Shown piece by piece: positions 1 through 9,011 of a stretch of DNA of 64,000 nucleotides. Below the pieces are notes generated by a model, which saw nothing but the letters and a program-made list of their open reading frames with translations, was not told where the DNA came from and ran no database searches. Positions within the stretch are counted from its first letter, which is position 1; each line of letters starts with the position of its first letter. The DNA is from Lyngbya aestuarii BL J (GTDB lineage Bacteria > Cyanobacteriota > Cyanobacteriia > Cyanobacteriales > Microcoleaceae), in the NCBI RefSeq assembly GCF_000478195.2, contig NZ_AUZM01000016.1, positions 39,543 through 103,542 of the forward strand, read 5' to 3'. The translations under genes were made by a program, and so were the position numbers.

Positions 1-162
1 AACTGAAAGCTCTATCTAATGTTAAAGAAAGTATTAATCAAATTTAATTGGTATGTTTTGTACTTTGTCAAGCTTAGACTTGAATTCAGGATTTAAGACA
101 ATTTAGACTAACCTGCTTACCTGCTTACACAACAACCAACTCAAACAAAACCCATAGAGAGA

Positions 163-1503
163 CTATCCCATTAAAGACTGATTTAGCTCTAAAGTACCCT
201 TTTTAAATTGTCGAGTTTCCTCTAAAGCGGGATTGATCCCAAACCAACGACCATCACCATCACGATATTCAAAAACAAACATACTCCGAAGTAAAGTTTG
301 ACATTCTTCTTCTCCCCGAACGTGTTGATGATTGACGACTTGTACCAGCAATTTCCACTCATCTTCAGTAATTGCACCTAAGAGATCATCACGATATTCA
401 CGAATCACATTGTCGAGACAATCGCGAGTAAAAGGCGGATCAGCTTGTTGTAAACAGCTATACATCAACATCAACAACCGTCGCATATGACCCCCACTAA
501 TTCGACATAAGCGATCTAGCGTTTCTCGAGTGTCAAATAATTCTGGGATTAACTCAAAACGTTGTTCAGATGGAATTTTTGGAAAAGCCCTCGCTAAAAC
601 CATTTCTCGCAACATTGCCATTCCTTTAGAATAATCTTCACCTTGACGAGTTTTAACTGGAATCATCGGCAGAACTTTGGGTTTGACTCCAAATCGACTG
701 GACAATCTTCCATAATCGTTAGAGAACATTAAAGTGAGAGGAATGGTATAAACCACATGGCAATTGAGTCGTTTGAGTTGTTCGCCCCGATCAACAAACA
801 GATATTCCGGTTGAGTTCGCCCCCAAGGTTTAGGAGAGTTATCCACCCGATCAAGGTTATCGATAATCACAACTAAGCCTTTTTTTCCTTTTGCTTTTAA
901 TGCCGTGTTAGCCCGTTCGAGGAGTTCTTTATTAATTGCATCAAGAATACTACTGACTCGCGGTTCGAGATATTGTCTGAGTTGAGAGCGTAATTTTGGG
1001 GAATCTTTGGTGCGAGCGCTTAATTTAGCAAATCCAACTGATAGTTCCGCTTCTCCAGAGAGTTCTAAGGGAGTTTGCAAAAAGTCTGAAATTTCAGAGA
1101 ACAGGTTGCCAAAGTATCCAGCTTTGATCCGAATTTGAGCGCCTTCGAGATTTTCGCTGACTTGATGAGCGATTGCCAGTAAAATATCACTAATATCGAC
1201 ATCAGCCATGTCTAAATCTTGGGAAGACTCAAAATAAACGACATGGTATCCTTGGTGTTCTAAGGTATCTTTAAGTCGAAATAGCTCAGTCGATTTGCCA
1301 CAACCGATGTGTCCTGAAAACAGTTGGCAAGTCGGTTCATCCCCAGAGAGTAACGTAATGGTGCGGCAGAGTTCTCGAACCAAATCGCTACCCCGAACTG
1401 AGGAAAAATCGATATAATACTGCCGATCCTCAGGATTTGCCATATCAATGGTTTTACTCGGATTGCAGGCTTTGTAAAATTGAATTAAATCTAAGCTCAC
1501 CAC
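163..1503 (-). CDS. P-loop ATPase (STAND/AAA-like)
   Basis: A 446-residue cytoplasmic ATP-binding protein. The Walker A motif GHIGCGKST lies at about residues 64-72 and a Walker B-like VVIIDNLDR at about 211-219. The rest is mostly helical, with a basic C-terminal half that contains an SGGHMRRLL segment like the sensor region of AAA/STAND ATPases. No membrane segment or signal peptide is visible. It is divergent from ftsQ and has no same-strand partner in the window. Proteins of this shape in cyanobacteria are usually annotated only as ATP-binding proteins. A regulatory or conflict-related NTPase role is possible but is inference. The start uses the ATG at 1501-1503. Confidence 0.75.
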   Translation of the reverse strand: MVSLDLIQFYKACNPSKTIDMANPEDRQYYIDFSSVRGSDLVRELCRTITLLSGDEPTCQLFSGHIGCGKSTELFRLKDTLEHQGYHVVYFESSQDLDMADVDISDILLAIAHQVSENLEGAQIRIKAGYFGNLFSEISDFLQTPLELSGEAELSVGFAKLSARTKDSPKLRSQLRQYLEPRVSSILDAINKELLERANTALKAKGKKGLVVIIDNLDRVDNSPKPWGRTQPEYLFVDRGEQLKRLNCHVVYTIPLTLMFSNDYGRLSSRFGVKPKVLPMIPVKTRQGEDYSKGMAMLREMVLARAFPKIPSEQRFELIPELFDTRETLDRLCRISGGHMRRLLMLMYSCLQQADPPFTRDCLDNVIREYRDDLLGAITEDEWKLLVQVVNHQHVRGEEECQTLLRSMFVFEYRDGDGRWFGINPALEETRQFKKGTLELNQSLMG

Positions 1504-1570
1504 AGCAGACTCTCTTGTGTGACAATTCTTTACTCAAAAGTATAGATTGACACTTGGCTCGGTGGGGTGT

Positions 1571-1681
1571 GGACTCAAACAGAACAGGAGAGTCGAACCG
1601 ACTAGGTGATATTACTGAAGGGTTAACCCCACTGGTGGTATTAATTGATATACCCTCGTCAGTGGTCAGTAGTTTGAGTCC
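1571..1681. repeat. Inverted repeat upstream of ftsQ
   Basis: GGACTCAAAC at 1571-1580 is perfectly complementary to GTTTGAGTCC at 1672-1681, with smaller dyads between (for example GGGTTAACCC near 1620-1629). It fills the spacer between the divergent ATPase and ftsQ genes. It could be a small mobile repeat or a leader structure; nothing in the sequence decides between them. Confidence 0.4.
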
Positions 1682-1787
1682 AAATCTGAATGTTGAGCGA
1701 ATCAATCTCTAAATGATTGATCCCCAATCTTTTCTCCGCTCATTATATAAATGTGAACAAACCCAATCGTCGCGACAAGAAAGACTT

Positions 1788-2600
1788 ATGACGAATATTG
1801 TATCTGTTTCTTCTCGGGATCTCGGAAATCGGCGTCAGCAATTGCGTCGTCAGCGTCGTCTACGTTTAGTACAAATTCTTTGGCAAGCTCTAGCCGTTAG
1901 TGGTTTAACTGGAGGTGTTTTTTGGGCTGTTAACCAGCCGATTTGGTTTATTAATCAGCCTGAACAAGTCAGCATTGAAGGCAATCAATTACTCTCTGAT
2001 CGACGAATTCGCGCTTTACTTCCCTTATCCTATCCTCAATCCCTTTGGGAAATTCAACCTCAAGCGTTAGCAAAGACCTTAGAATCTCAAGGCCAAATTG
2101 CCAAAGCCAGCGTCAGCCGACAGTTGTTTCCCCCTCAGTTAACGATTAAAGTCCAAGAACGACGTCCAGTGGCGATCGCTCAACCAAGTCCGACTTTAAC
2201 TCGACGTTCTGAAGCCTCGCAAGTGGGTTGGCTTGATGCGAATGGGGGTTGGATTCCGTTAGAAAGCTATGCTAAGTTAGAGCGATCGCGACAGTTGCCC
2301 CGCTTGAAGGTGATTGGCAACCCAGAGCAGTACCGTCCGCATTGGAAACAAATGTATGAAACCTTGAGTCGCTCTCCAGTGGTGGTTGATGAAATTAACT
2401 GGCAAGATCCAGCCAATTTAATGATCACCACCGAAATAGGAGTTGTACATCTCGGTGCTTATAGTCCTTTGTTTGCTCAACAGCTTCGTGTTTTGGATCA
2501 GATGAGAAATTTACCGGAACGAGTCGATTTAGCCCTAGTGGACTATATTGATTTACAGAATCCAGATCACCCAGTCATTCAGATGTTGCCAGAACCCTAA
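1788..2600 (+). CDS. ftsQ: Cell division protein FtsQ
   Basis: Bitopic divisome protein that links early (FtsZ-ring) and late septal wall-synthesis proteins. It has a basic cytoplasmic N-terminus rich in RRQ repeats, one membrane span at about residues 30-50, then a POTRA-like segment (QVSIEGNQLL... with KVQERRPVA) and a C-terminal beta domain outside the membrane. The start is set at the ATG at 1788 because cyanobacterial FtsQ proteins begin with a short M-x-x-I-V-S-V-S stretch, and a purine-rich AAGAAAG precedes it. An upstream in-frame ATG at 1713 would add 25 residues unlike the family. It lies directly upstream of ftsZ, the conserved order. Confidence 0.9.
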   Translation: MTNIVSVSSRDLGNRRQQLRRQRRLRLVQILWQALAVSGLTGGVFWAVNQPIWFINQPEQVSIEGNQLLSDRRIRALLPLSYPQSLWEIQPQALAKTLESQGQIAKASVSRQLFPPQLTIKVQERRPVAIAQPSPTLTRRSEASQVGWLDANGGWIPLESYAKLERSRQLPRLKVIGNPEQYRPHWKQMYETLSRSPVVVDEINWQDPANLMITTEIGVVHLGAYSPLFAQQLRVLDQMRNLPERVDLALVDYIDLQNPDHPVIQMLPEP

Positions 2601-2799
2601 AACTTTGCTATTGTGCCGACTATCGCGATCAAGATACCTAAACCCCTCGATTGATTGTGCTTGTCGCCCTCTGGTTCAAGTCCGTTGCGTAAACTGATTG
2701 CATCTTGAATTCCTCTTGGTTTAGATCGCAACTTACTTTATAGTTGAGTTTGAGTTGCGTCCTTTATTGAAACGTTATTCACTACCCCTATCGATTAAA

Positions 2800-4086
2800 A
2801 TGGATTCTAAGAGTAACCTGGGGTCTACCCAAAGGAATAATAATAATAACCAAGCTGATCAGAAAGCCAATCTCTGGTTAGCGGCGGAATCAGCAAATCC
2901 ATTCCGCAAAAACGAGCGTATGGTAAACCCCAATAACGAAAGTAATTCTATGCCTCACGAAGAGTCTTGGAGTACCGATATCATACCAAGCAACGCAGCG
3001 AAGATCAAAGTCATTGGTGTGGGCGGCAGTGGGGGAAATGCGGTCAATCGCATGATTGAGAGTGAGGTATCGGGTGTAGAGTTTTGGGCGGTCAATACAG
3101 ATGCCCAAGCCTTGGCTCAGTCAAAAGCACTGAAACGTTTACAAGTCGGACAAAAGTTAACCCGAGGACTAGGAGCGGGGGGTAATCCGGCGATTGGACA
3201 AAAAGCCGCAGAAGAATCTCGTGATGAAATTGCCCATTCTTTAGAAGGGGCCGATTTAGTGTTTATTACAGCCGGATTAGGCGGGGGAACTGGAACAGGG
3301 GGCGCTCCGGTTGTGGCTGAAGTCGCCAAAGAAGTGGGTGCATTAACAATTGGTGTGGTGACACGACCTTTTACTTTTGAAGGGCGACGACGCATTTCTC
3401 AAGCCGATGAAGGGGTCGCTGCTTTACAAAGTCGGGTTGATACGCTGATTATTATTCCTAATAATAAGCTGTTATCGGTGATTAACGAACAAACGCCGGT
3501 TCAGGAAGCTTTTCGCTATGCCGATGATGTCTTGCGTCAGGGTGTACAAGGGATATCTGATATTATTACTATTCCCGGCTTAGTGAATGTTGACTTTGCC
3601 GATGTTCGGGCGGTGATGGCAGATGCGGGTTCAGCTTTGCTTGGAATTGGTTTAGGTTCGGGTAAATCAAGGGCGAGAGAAGCGGCAATGGGAGCGATTT
3701 CGTCTCCGTTACTGGAATCTTCTATTGATGGGGCGAAAGGGGTTGTCTTTAATATTACAGGCGGAACTGACTTAACGCTTCATGAGGTGAATGCGGCAGC
3801 CGAGGCGATTTATGAAGTGGTTGATCCCAATGCCAATATTATCTTTGGGGCGGTGATTGATGAACGGCTACAGGGAGAAATTAAAATTACGGTGATTGCG
3901 ACTGGATTTTCGGGTGAAAAACAACAAAGCATTCCTAGCACTCGAGAAACCACGCCCCAACCCCGGAATGCACCGCCGCCTTCACCTCTGGGTCAACAAC
4001 CGTCAAAAGATCCTGCTGAACAACAATCCCAACAGCCAGGACTTGATATTCCGGACTTCCTCAGACAACGGCGTCCTCGACGTTAG
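2800..4086 (+). CDS. ftsZ: Cell division GTPase FtsZ
   Basis: Tubulin-like GTPase that polymerises into the cytokinetic Z ring. The G-box GGGTGTG is at residues 161-167 from the chosen start. The core runs from [14 protein letters not shown] through the T7 region [11 protein letters not shown]. After a Pro/Gln-rich linker it ends in the conserved [15 protein letters not shown] tail that binds partner proteins. The N-terminal extension of about 65 residues rich in Asn and Gln is typical of cyanobacteria. The start is taken as the ATG at 2800; a TTG at 2755 would add 15 residues with no clear ribosome binding site. An IS element is inserted just downstream. Confidence 0.97.
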   Translation: MDSKSNLGSTQRNNNNNQADQKANLWLAAESANPFRKNERMVNPNNESNSMPHEESWSTDIIPSNAAKIKVIGVGGSGGNAVNRMIESEVSGVEFWAVNTDAQALAQSKALKRLQVGQKLTRGLGAGGNPAIGQKAAEESRDEIAHSLEGADLVFITAGLGGGTGTGGAPVVAEVAKEVGALTIGVVTRPFTFEGRRRISQADEGVAALQSRVDTLIIIPNNKLLSVINEQTPVQEAFRYADDVLRQGVQGISDIITIPGLVNVDFADVRAVMADAGSALLGIGLGSGKSRAREAAMGAISSPLLESSIDGAKGVVFNITGGTDLTLHEVNAAAEAIYEVVDPNANIIFGAVIDERLQGEIKITVIATGFSGEKQQSIPSTRETTPQPRNAPPPSPLGQQPSKDPAEQQSQQPGLDIPDFLRQRRPRR

Positions 4087-4177
4087 TCGAGTCAGTATTC
4101 GCGTATAGGGCAAATTCACCTTTTTCGGCGAGTTGGAAGCCTACACTGAAAGCGAAGTGTCAGTGTGTGGAGGAAAA

Positions 4178-4213
4178 CTATGTGCTTCGCACAGGCGAGG
4201 AGCGAACGCATAG
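4178..4213. repeat. Small palindromic repeat in the IS left end
   Basis: CTATG at 4178-4182 pairs with CATAG at 4209-4213, and an inner TTCGC pairs with GCGAA. The hairpin lies between the IS left-end hairpin and the tnpB start. It resembles the very small dispersed palindromic repeats of cyanobacterial genomes. Confidence 0.45.
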
Positions 4214-4258
4214 GGTTTATCATTATGTTACTATATCATACGGTGAGTTTTTGATGTC

Positions 4259-5500
4259 GTGAAACAACTTATGACCTTAGCTGTGCGAATTGAACCGACC
4301 GCAGAACAGCAGAAATTGCTGGACGATACTGTGGTCGCGTTTGCGTCAGCCTGTAATTGGATTAACGACAACGTGAACTCAAACCTGACCAACCGAAACT
4401 CAATACAAGCCGTCTGCTATAGCGAGGTTAAATCTCAATTTGGGTTAACAGCTAATCATGTAGTTAGAGCTTGTGCGAGAGTTGGTGCAAATCGATTAAC
4501 TGCAAAACAAAAAAGACGCAAGGTAACAGGATTTAAACCAACCAGTTTTGACTGTGATGCCAGAACATTTCGGATTATTGAAGACGGCTATCTAGTCAGC
4601 CTCAGCACAACAGGTAAACGAGTTAAAGTTCCGATGCGAGTAAGTAATTACCATATCGGAAAACTCAAAAACCAAAATCCGACTTCGGCTCAAGTTTGTA
4701 AGCATAAAGATGGTAACTTTTATCTCCATATTCAACTAAAATTTGAAGCACCAAAACCGAGAAAAACTCAAAATGTTATTGGTGTTGACTTTGGAAGACG
4801 GGATATAGCAGTAACTTCAACAGGTCAATCTTGGTCGGGGAAAGATATCAACAATACTAGAGACAAATATACCAGGACTAGAGCTTCCCTTCAAAAGAAA
4901 GCGTCTCAAGGTAAGTCCGCGTCGCCTAGGGTTTCCCCAGGCGTTTATGCCGGACGCACAAGGTCAACTCGGCGTAGATGCCGAGAAATCTTGAAACGGC
5001 TATCGGGACGTGAGAGAAGATACCAAACCTGGTTAAATCATCAGATTTCGAGTTCAATCATCACAGAAGCAGTTAGCACAAATTCAATTGTTGCTATCGA
5101 AGACTTGACCGGAATAAGGGATAGAACAAATAATCAGCCCAGGAAAAAAACAGAGGGTAGACGTTCTAATTCCTGGAGTTTTTATCAGTTAAGAACCTGC
5201 CTTGAATATCAAGGCATTAAAGAGGGTGTAAATGTCATTGCAATTCCACCTGCTTATACCAGTCAAACCTGTCATAAGTGCCTGTATATTCATCCAGTCA
5301 AAGGTCAATCTTATCGAAACAATAAAACCTTTAAATGTGGTAATTGTGGCAAGAGTTGCGATGCAGATTTTAAGGGGTCAAAAATGATTAAATTATGGGG
5401 TGCAAGTGTAACCGCACCTAGAGGTTCGGAATTCTTGTCTTGTGCAGTAGTTCTAGGGCTACCGAAAGCCCACGTTGAAAGGCATAGCCAGTGTGGGTAG
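4259..5500 (+). CDS. tnpB: RNA-guided transposon endonuclease TnpB
   Basis: OrfB family, 413 residues, GTG start. Members are RNA-guided nucleases and ancestors of Cas12. RuvC-I is GVDFG (D177), RuvC-II is IEDLTG (E281), and RuvC-III is DADFKG (D370), so all three acidic residues are present. The zinc ribbon has C338, C341, C360 and C363. The C-terminal tail after residue 375 is short and ends inside the element's right-end hairpin. A 15-residue insertion at about residues 219-233, encoded by a DNA palindrome, interrupts the usual Gln-Gly-Thr-Arg-Ser helix region. Whether the protein still works is uncertain. Confidence 0.88.
   Translation: MKQLMTLAVRIEPTAEQQKLLDDTVVAFASACNWINDNVNSNLTNRNSIQAVCYSEVKSQFGLTANHVVRACARVGANRLTAKQKRRKVTGFKPTSFDCDARTFRIIEDGYLVSLSTTGKRVKVPMRVSNYHIGKLKNQNPTSAQVCKHKDGNFYLHIQLKFEAPKPRKTQNVIGVDFGRRDIAVTSTGQSWSGKDINNTRDKYTRTRASLQKKASQGKSASPRVSPGVYAGRTRSTRRRCREILKRLSGRERRYQTWLNHQISSSIITEAVSTNSIVAIEDLTGIRDRTNNQPRKKTEGRRSNSWSFYQLRTCLEYQGIKEGVNVIAIPPAYTSQTCHKCLYIHPVKGQSYRNNKTFKCGNCGKSCDADFKGSKMIKLWGASVTAPRGSEFLSCAVVLGLPKAHVERHSQCG
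4915..4955. repeat. Palindromic element inserted in frame in tnpB
   Basis: The arms GTCCG (4915-4919) and CGGAC (4951-4955) enclose a 9-bp stem (CGCCTAGGG against CCCCAGGCG, one wobble) with a TTT loop. It adds about 15 codons without a stop. Small palindromes that insert in frame into genes are known in cyanobacteria and Rickettsia. Confidence 0.55.
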
Positions 5501-5502
5501 GT
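5469..5502 (+). other. IS right-end hairpin, possible omega-RNA 3' end
   Basis: A stem CCCACGTTG/CAGTGTGGG with two wobble pairs overlaps the tnpB stop. In characterised TnpB systems the guide RNA scaffold overlaps the 3' end of tnpB and ends at the element boundary, with the guide copied from the flank. Here the flank is the start of thiD. Role inferred from position only. Confidence 0.4.
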
Positions 5503-5510
5503 TACAATCC

Positions 5511-6326
5511 ATGATTCCAGTCGCTCTCACCATTGCCGGATCAGATAGTGGTGGAGGTGCAGGCATTCAAGCCGATTTGCGAACCTTTGCCTTTCATTGC
5601 GTTCATGGCACCAGTGCTTTAACTTGTGTTACTGCTCAAAATACTTTGGGGGTTAATCGAGTCGATGCCCTCTCGCCCCAAGCCGTCGCTGACCAAATTA
5701 CGGCGGTTGCTGAAGATATTGGGGTACAAGCGACGAAGACGGGAATGTTGCTCAACTCCGAGATTATTCAACAGGTTGTCGCGCAGGTTGAACAATGGCA
5801 TCTACAGCCGTTAGTGGTTGATCCGGTGATGGTCTCCCGGACTGGAGCGCAATTGATTGATGATCAGGCAATTACGGCTTTGCGAGAAACTCTATTTCCC
5901 CATGCAACGGTGATTACACCCAATCGCTACGAAGCTGAAATTCTCACGGGGTTGAAAATACAAACCCTTGATCAGATGTATACTGCTGTTCAACAGATTT
6001 ATGATCAACTGGGAGTCAAAGCGGTTTTGGTGAAGGGAGGAAGTTTAGAAGCGTCTTTGCGAGGAACAGATGTGTGGTTTGATGGCAAACAGCTTCAGAC
6101 TCTACAAACTGAAATCATCAACACTTCCCATACTCATGGGACAGGTTGTACGCTTTCAGCCGCGATCACCGCTAACCTTGCCAAAGGACAAGATCTATTG
6201 ACCGCTATCCAAGGTGCAAAGACTTACGTCACCCAAGCTTTACAATTTTCCCTGAGTATCGGTCAGGGTCAAGGTCCGGTTGGACATTTTTTTCCACTTC
6301 TCTCCCAGAGCCAATCTTTACTCTAG
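5511..6326 (+). CDS. thiD: Hydroxymethylpyrimidine/phosphomethylpyrimidine kinase
   Basis: Phosphorylates HMP and then HMP-phosphate to HMP-pyrophosphate for thiamine synthesis; cytoplasmic ribokinase-family enzyme. The N-terminus MIPVALTIAGSDSGGGAGIQ is the substrate-binding signature, and near the C-terminus HTHGTGCTLSAAI carries the GTGC anion hole and catalytic aspartate region. The length of 271 residues is normal. The ATG at 5511 is chosen because the protein then begins exactly like the family; an in-frame start inside the IS would add 12 unrelated residues. Only about 10 bases separate the IS end from the start, so its native upstream region appears displaced. A TACAAT -10-like box sits at 5502-5507. 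Confidence 0.95.
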   Translation: MIPVALTIAGSDSGGGAGIQADLRTFAFHCVHGTSALTCVTAQNTLGVNRVDALSPQAVADQITAVAEDIGVQATKTGMLLNSEIIQQVVAQVEQWHLQPLVVDPVMVSRTGAQLIDDQAITALRETLFPHATVITPNRYEAEILTGLKIQTLDQMYTAVQQIYDQLGVKAVLVKGGSLEASLRGTDVWFDGKQLQTLQTEIINTSHTHGTGCTLSAAITANLAKGQDLLTAIQGAKTYVTQALQFSLSIGQGQGPVGHFFPLLSQSQSLL

Positions 6327-6355
6327 CTCCATCACGCCGAATCGGTAAATTTAAT

Positions 6356-6799
6356 TTATCTAGCCGATCGTTGACCCGAGCGAGAAGAACGTTTTTGCTG
6401 CCAGTAATACGGATGAGAGGGTAATTCCTTTGGGGTTTCCACTTCTGCTGTATCACTGCGAATGGCACTTTCACCCATAACGTCCTCTTTTTCTTGAAAG
6501 AGAGGAGTTGTACTTCGTAGGGGATCACGCTGCACGGCGGCTAACGCTTGACGAACTGCCGTTTTGATCTTAACTTGATATTGGTCTCGGGCGCATTTTT
6601 GTTGATGCAGCCACCCTTCGCGGCTAGAGGCATAGAGAGTTGGCAGACGGTTAAGCGCGTAGGTTTCAACTTCAGATCGCTGAATGTACTGCGTTAACCG
6701 AGGAGACAAAAGAGCCATTTGACTTCTGACTTCCTCAGCCACCAAGTCTTCCATGATGTTGTGGTATTTTCTGCGTTGCTTCACTGACATAGTCGTCAC
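6356..6799 (-). CDS. Late competence protein ComFB family
   Basis: A 147-residue soluble protein of the ComFB family. The N-terminal core (YHNIMEDLVAEEVRSQ... and YALNRLPTLYASSREGW) matches the family pattern; the C-terminal 50 residues are polar and look disordered. Family members are linked to competence and pilus functions, and some have been reported to bind cyclic dinucleotides; this is not testable here. It is convergent with thiD. The start could also be the second Met (6790). No competence genes are neighbours. Confidence 0.75.
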   Translation of the reverse strand: MTTMSVKQRRKYHNIMEDLVAEEVRSQMALLSPRLTQYIQRSEVETYALNRLPTLYASSREGWLHQQKCARDQYQVKIKTAVRQALAAVQRDPLRSTTPLFQEKEDVMGESAIRSDTAEVETPKELPSHPYYWQQKRSSRSGQRSAR

Positions 6800-6915
6800 C
6801 GAAAACCTTAGTGTATTGAGTATTTTGACTGAATTGGTGCTGATCTTTCCCTGTAGTCCACAAATCTACTGTGGATTATCTCTAATAACTGAGAAATGAA
6901 CCTTTAGCGAGTCGA

Positions 6916-7296
6916 TCATAAGGCTGTCTCGATCAACTCCTCGATTTCATTTACCTGACGTTCCTCGGCTAAATAGCCAATTCCACGATGCAGATGAAGA
7001 CGAAGTTGTTCTGCGAGAGTTTGTCTATCTGTGCCTAAGCCGTCTTGACAACACCTATACTTCAAGGCAGTTATAAAGACATCAGACAGTTCACCGCCAA
7101 AGACCCGCCAAGTCATTTCGATCCCCTGATCAGCAGGTAATGAAACTGAAGAAGGTACAGTAGACTCTACAAGTGATAGACAAAAAGCCCAACGACAAAG
7201 AATATTCCACTGCTCGATCTTCGTTGTTCGCTTCAGCTTAATTAGCTGTTCTTTCGCTTCAGAGGAAAGACGAACTCGATCAACCGGTGGCTCCAT
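6916..7296 (-). CDS. DndE-like protein (orphan)
   Basis: A 126-residue protein matching the DndE family of the DNA phosphorothioation machinery. It has an N-terminal RVRLSSEAKEQL helix, then NILCRWAFCLSL, then a WRVFGGE segment and a C-terminal LHLHRGIGYLAEE. DndE works with DndA, B, C and D to place sulfur in the DNA backbone. None of those genes is in this window, so this copy is solitary, which seems common in cyanobacteria. Its function outside the complex is unknown; a general DNA-binding role is possible. It lies upstream of comFB on the same strand with a gap of about 115 bases. Confidence 0.7.
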   Translation of the reverse strand: MEPPVDRVRLSSEAKEQLIKLKRTTKIEQWNILCRWAFCLSLVESTVPSSVSLPADQGIEMTWRVFGGELSDVFITALKYRCCQDGLGTDRQTLAEQLRLHLHRGIGYLAEERQVNEIEELIETAL

Positions 7297-7480
7297 AAGT
7301 TCCTAGGGTGAGTACAATCTCTACAAACCAGGAATTTACTGAAACCTGTTTGATCTCTATTATACAACGATTAAGTGTTTTGTCGGTAGACAGATGCGTC
7401 GTTTTTAACCTGAACATCTAGTATAAGATTGAAATGTTCAAAGTTTGATCTAAAGTTTGTTAAAAAGTTAACATTCTGTT

Positions 7481-7599
7481 CTGACAACTTTACGTTTAAA
7501 GACCCAGATGGTAGTTGTCAGCTTACTGATCTCCGTTAATTTGCGGAAGTACAAGTATATCTTTACTCAAGCTATCATAAAGCATACCCATCGATGGGT
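7481..7599. promoter_or_regulatory. Two dyads upstream of the PHP gene
   Basis: The gene-free stretch 7297-7681 holds CTGACAACT (7481-7489) complementary to AGTTGTCAG (7513-7521), and a perfect 14-base palindrome ACCCATCGATGGGT at 7586-7599. Either could be an operator or part of a leader. No other structure was recognised there. Confidence 0.35.
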
Positions 7600-7681
7600 C
7601 AAGTCAATCACTAGAATTTGATTTGCTTTCTAGTCAATTCCTGAAACCTTACAAATCTTCTCTCCTACAACAGCCTCAAAA

Positions 7682-8503
7682 ATGCTAGAACTTCATTGTC
7701 ATACCACTTACTCCGATGGTACACTTACCCCCAGCGAACTGGTCGCTTTAGCCATGCAAGCCGGAGTCAAAGCCCTCGCCATCACCGATCACGATACTCT
7801 TTCAGGTTGGGAAGAAGCCTTTGCTGCTGCTGCTGACTTTGATCTGGAAATTGTTCCTGGGGTTGAACTCTCTACGGTTTACAACGAGCGTTCTTTACAT
7901 ATTTTGGGATTTTACCCCAATAAAAATAAACTCTATTCTCCCCTTAAAGAACGGTTAGAAGGACGCAAAAGACGCGCCCAATTAATTATTAATAAACTCG
8001 CTGAATTCGGTTATCCAGTTGAACTTCCCTCAATGGGTGAAGGAATTGCACCTTCTCGTCCTCATATTGCTACAGCTTTGGTCAAAGCCGGTTATGTTAA
8101 ATCTTCCAAAGAAGCCTTTGAAAAATGGCTAGGAGATGATCAACCTGCCTTTGTTCAATATGAAAAATTTTCCACCGCAGAAGGGATTCAACTCTTACTC
8201 AATTGTGAAGCAATTCCGGTTTGGGCGCATCCTTATTTATTTCGAGGCGGTGAAGTTGAAACAGTGTTAAAAGATCTAGTTTCAGCCGGGGTATTGGGTC
8301 TTGAAGTTTATCATCCTAGTCATACCTCAAAACAAATTAAGCACTTAGAATCTTTGTGTGATGAATATGATTTACTGAAAACCGGAGGAAGTGACTTTCA
8401 TAGCCCAAATTCTGATATCAGTCTCAACCAACTTCATTTACCCCTAGAGTTGCTAGACTCTATCAAAAAAGTTAGAAATCATGCCAGCTTAACAACAAAC
8501 TGA
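7682..8503 (+). CDS. PHP-domain phosphoesterase
   Basis: A 273-residue polymerase-and-histidinol-phosphatase fold metal-dependent phosphoesterase. Metal-ligand motifs are visible: HCHTTYSDG at residues 5-13, ITDHDTLSG at about 35-43, a Glu in PGVELS, a His in AHPY, and GGSDFHS near the C-terminus. Close bacterial relatives include the YciV/RNase AM type, which removes 5' nucleotides from RNA or acts on 3',5'-bisphosphates. The true substrate cannot be read from sequence. It stands alone, and the next gene (DCC family) begins 100 bases on, on the same strand. Confidence 0.85.
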   Translation: MLELHCHTTYSDGTLTPSELVALAMQAGVKALAITDHDTLSGWEEAFAAAADFDLEIVPGVELSTVYNERSLHILGFYPNKNKLYSPLKERLEGRKRRAQLIINKLAEFGYPVELPSMGEGIAPSRPHIATALVKAGYVKSSKEAFEKWLGDDQPAFVQYEKFSTAEGIQLLLNCEAIPVWAHPYLFRGGEVETVLKDLVSAGVLGLEVYHPSHTSKQIKHLESLCDEYDLLKTGGSDFHSPNSDISLNQLHLPLELLDSIKKVRNHASLTTN

Positions 8504-8603
8504 TTTTCAAAAGTTTGACTGGTTTTTTCACTCAGACTGAAGCCCAAAAAAATAGAAAAATCTGTAACAATTATAGTGTTAGTTTCTTTTTGACTCTCCC
8601 CCT

Positions 8604-9011
8604 ATGACTTATCATGTGATTTACGATGGCAACTGCAATTTGTGTGTAACCTTAGTGCAGTTTTTAGAGAACTTCGATCAAGGTCAACAGTTTCAATATA
8701 TCCCCATGCAAAATGAAGCTGAACTCAACCGCTTTGGGATTACATCAACTGACTGTAAACAGGGGATGATTTTAATTGATGATAACCATCCTCAGCGTCG
8801 TTGGCAAGGCAGTGATGCCGCCGAAGAAATTGGGAATTTATTACCCGCAGGCAATCTATTTGTGAGTGCGTATCGAGCATTACCGGGGTTGAAATGGACA
8901 GGTGATCGGGTTTATGAGCAAGTCCGCGATCACCGTTATCAGTGGTTTGGTCAACGTTCAAGCACCTACAATTCAGCTTACCCCAGTTGTGAGAGTTGTC
9001 AAAAAAATTAG
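8604..9011 (+). CDS. DCC-family thiol-disulfide oxidoreductase (DUF393)
   Basis: A 135-residue thioredoxin-fold-like protein. It opens with the diagnostic YDGNCNLC, giving the D-x-x-C-x-x-C pattern with cysteines at 11 and 14. A further pair near the C-terminus (CESC) is present. Family members are predicted redox proteins of unknown substrate, often fused to or beside membrane partners; none is adjacent here. No signal peptide is seen. Confidence 0.85.
   Translation: MTYHVIYDGNCNLCVTLVQFLENFDQGQQFQYIPMQNEAELNRFGITSTDCKQGMILIDDNHPQRRWQGSDAAEEIGNLLPAGNLFVSAYRALPGLKWTGDRVYEQVRDHRYQWFGQRSSTYNSAYPSCESCQKN

Larger units (their letters stand above)
4139..5502 (+). mobile_element. TnpB-only IS200/IS605-type element (IS1341-like)
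   Basis: One tnpB gene is flanked by two related subterminal hairpins. The left hairpin is at 4139-4173 (ACACTG and CAGTGT arms) and the right is at 5469-5497 (CCCAC and GTGGG arms). The two ends align as imperfect direct copies: both read CC-Y-AC, then TGAAAG, then CAGTGTG. No tnpA lies alongside, so mobility would depend on a TnpA supplied in trans. There is no target duplication, as expected for this single-strand transposing family. Exact ends are uncertain by about 10-20 bases. The element sits between ftsZ and thiD. Confidence 0.75.

Noticed and set aside
2670..2700. tRNA-like T-arm GGTTCAAGTCC
   Set aside because: The bases on either side cannot form the 5-bp T stem, and no acceptor or anticodon arm is found upstream.
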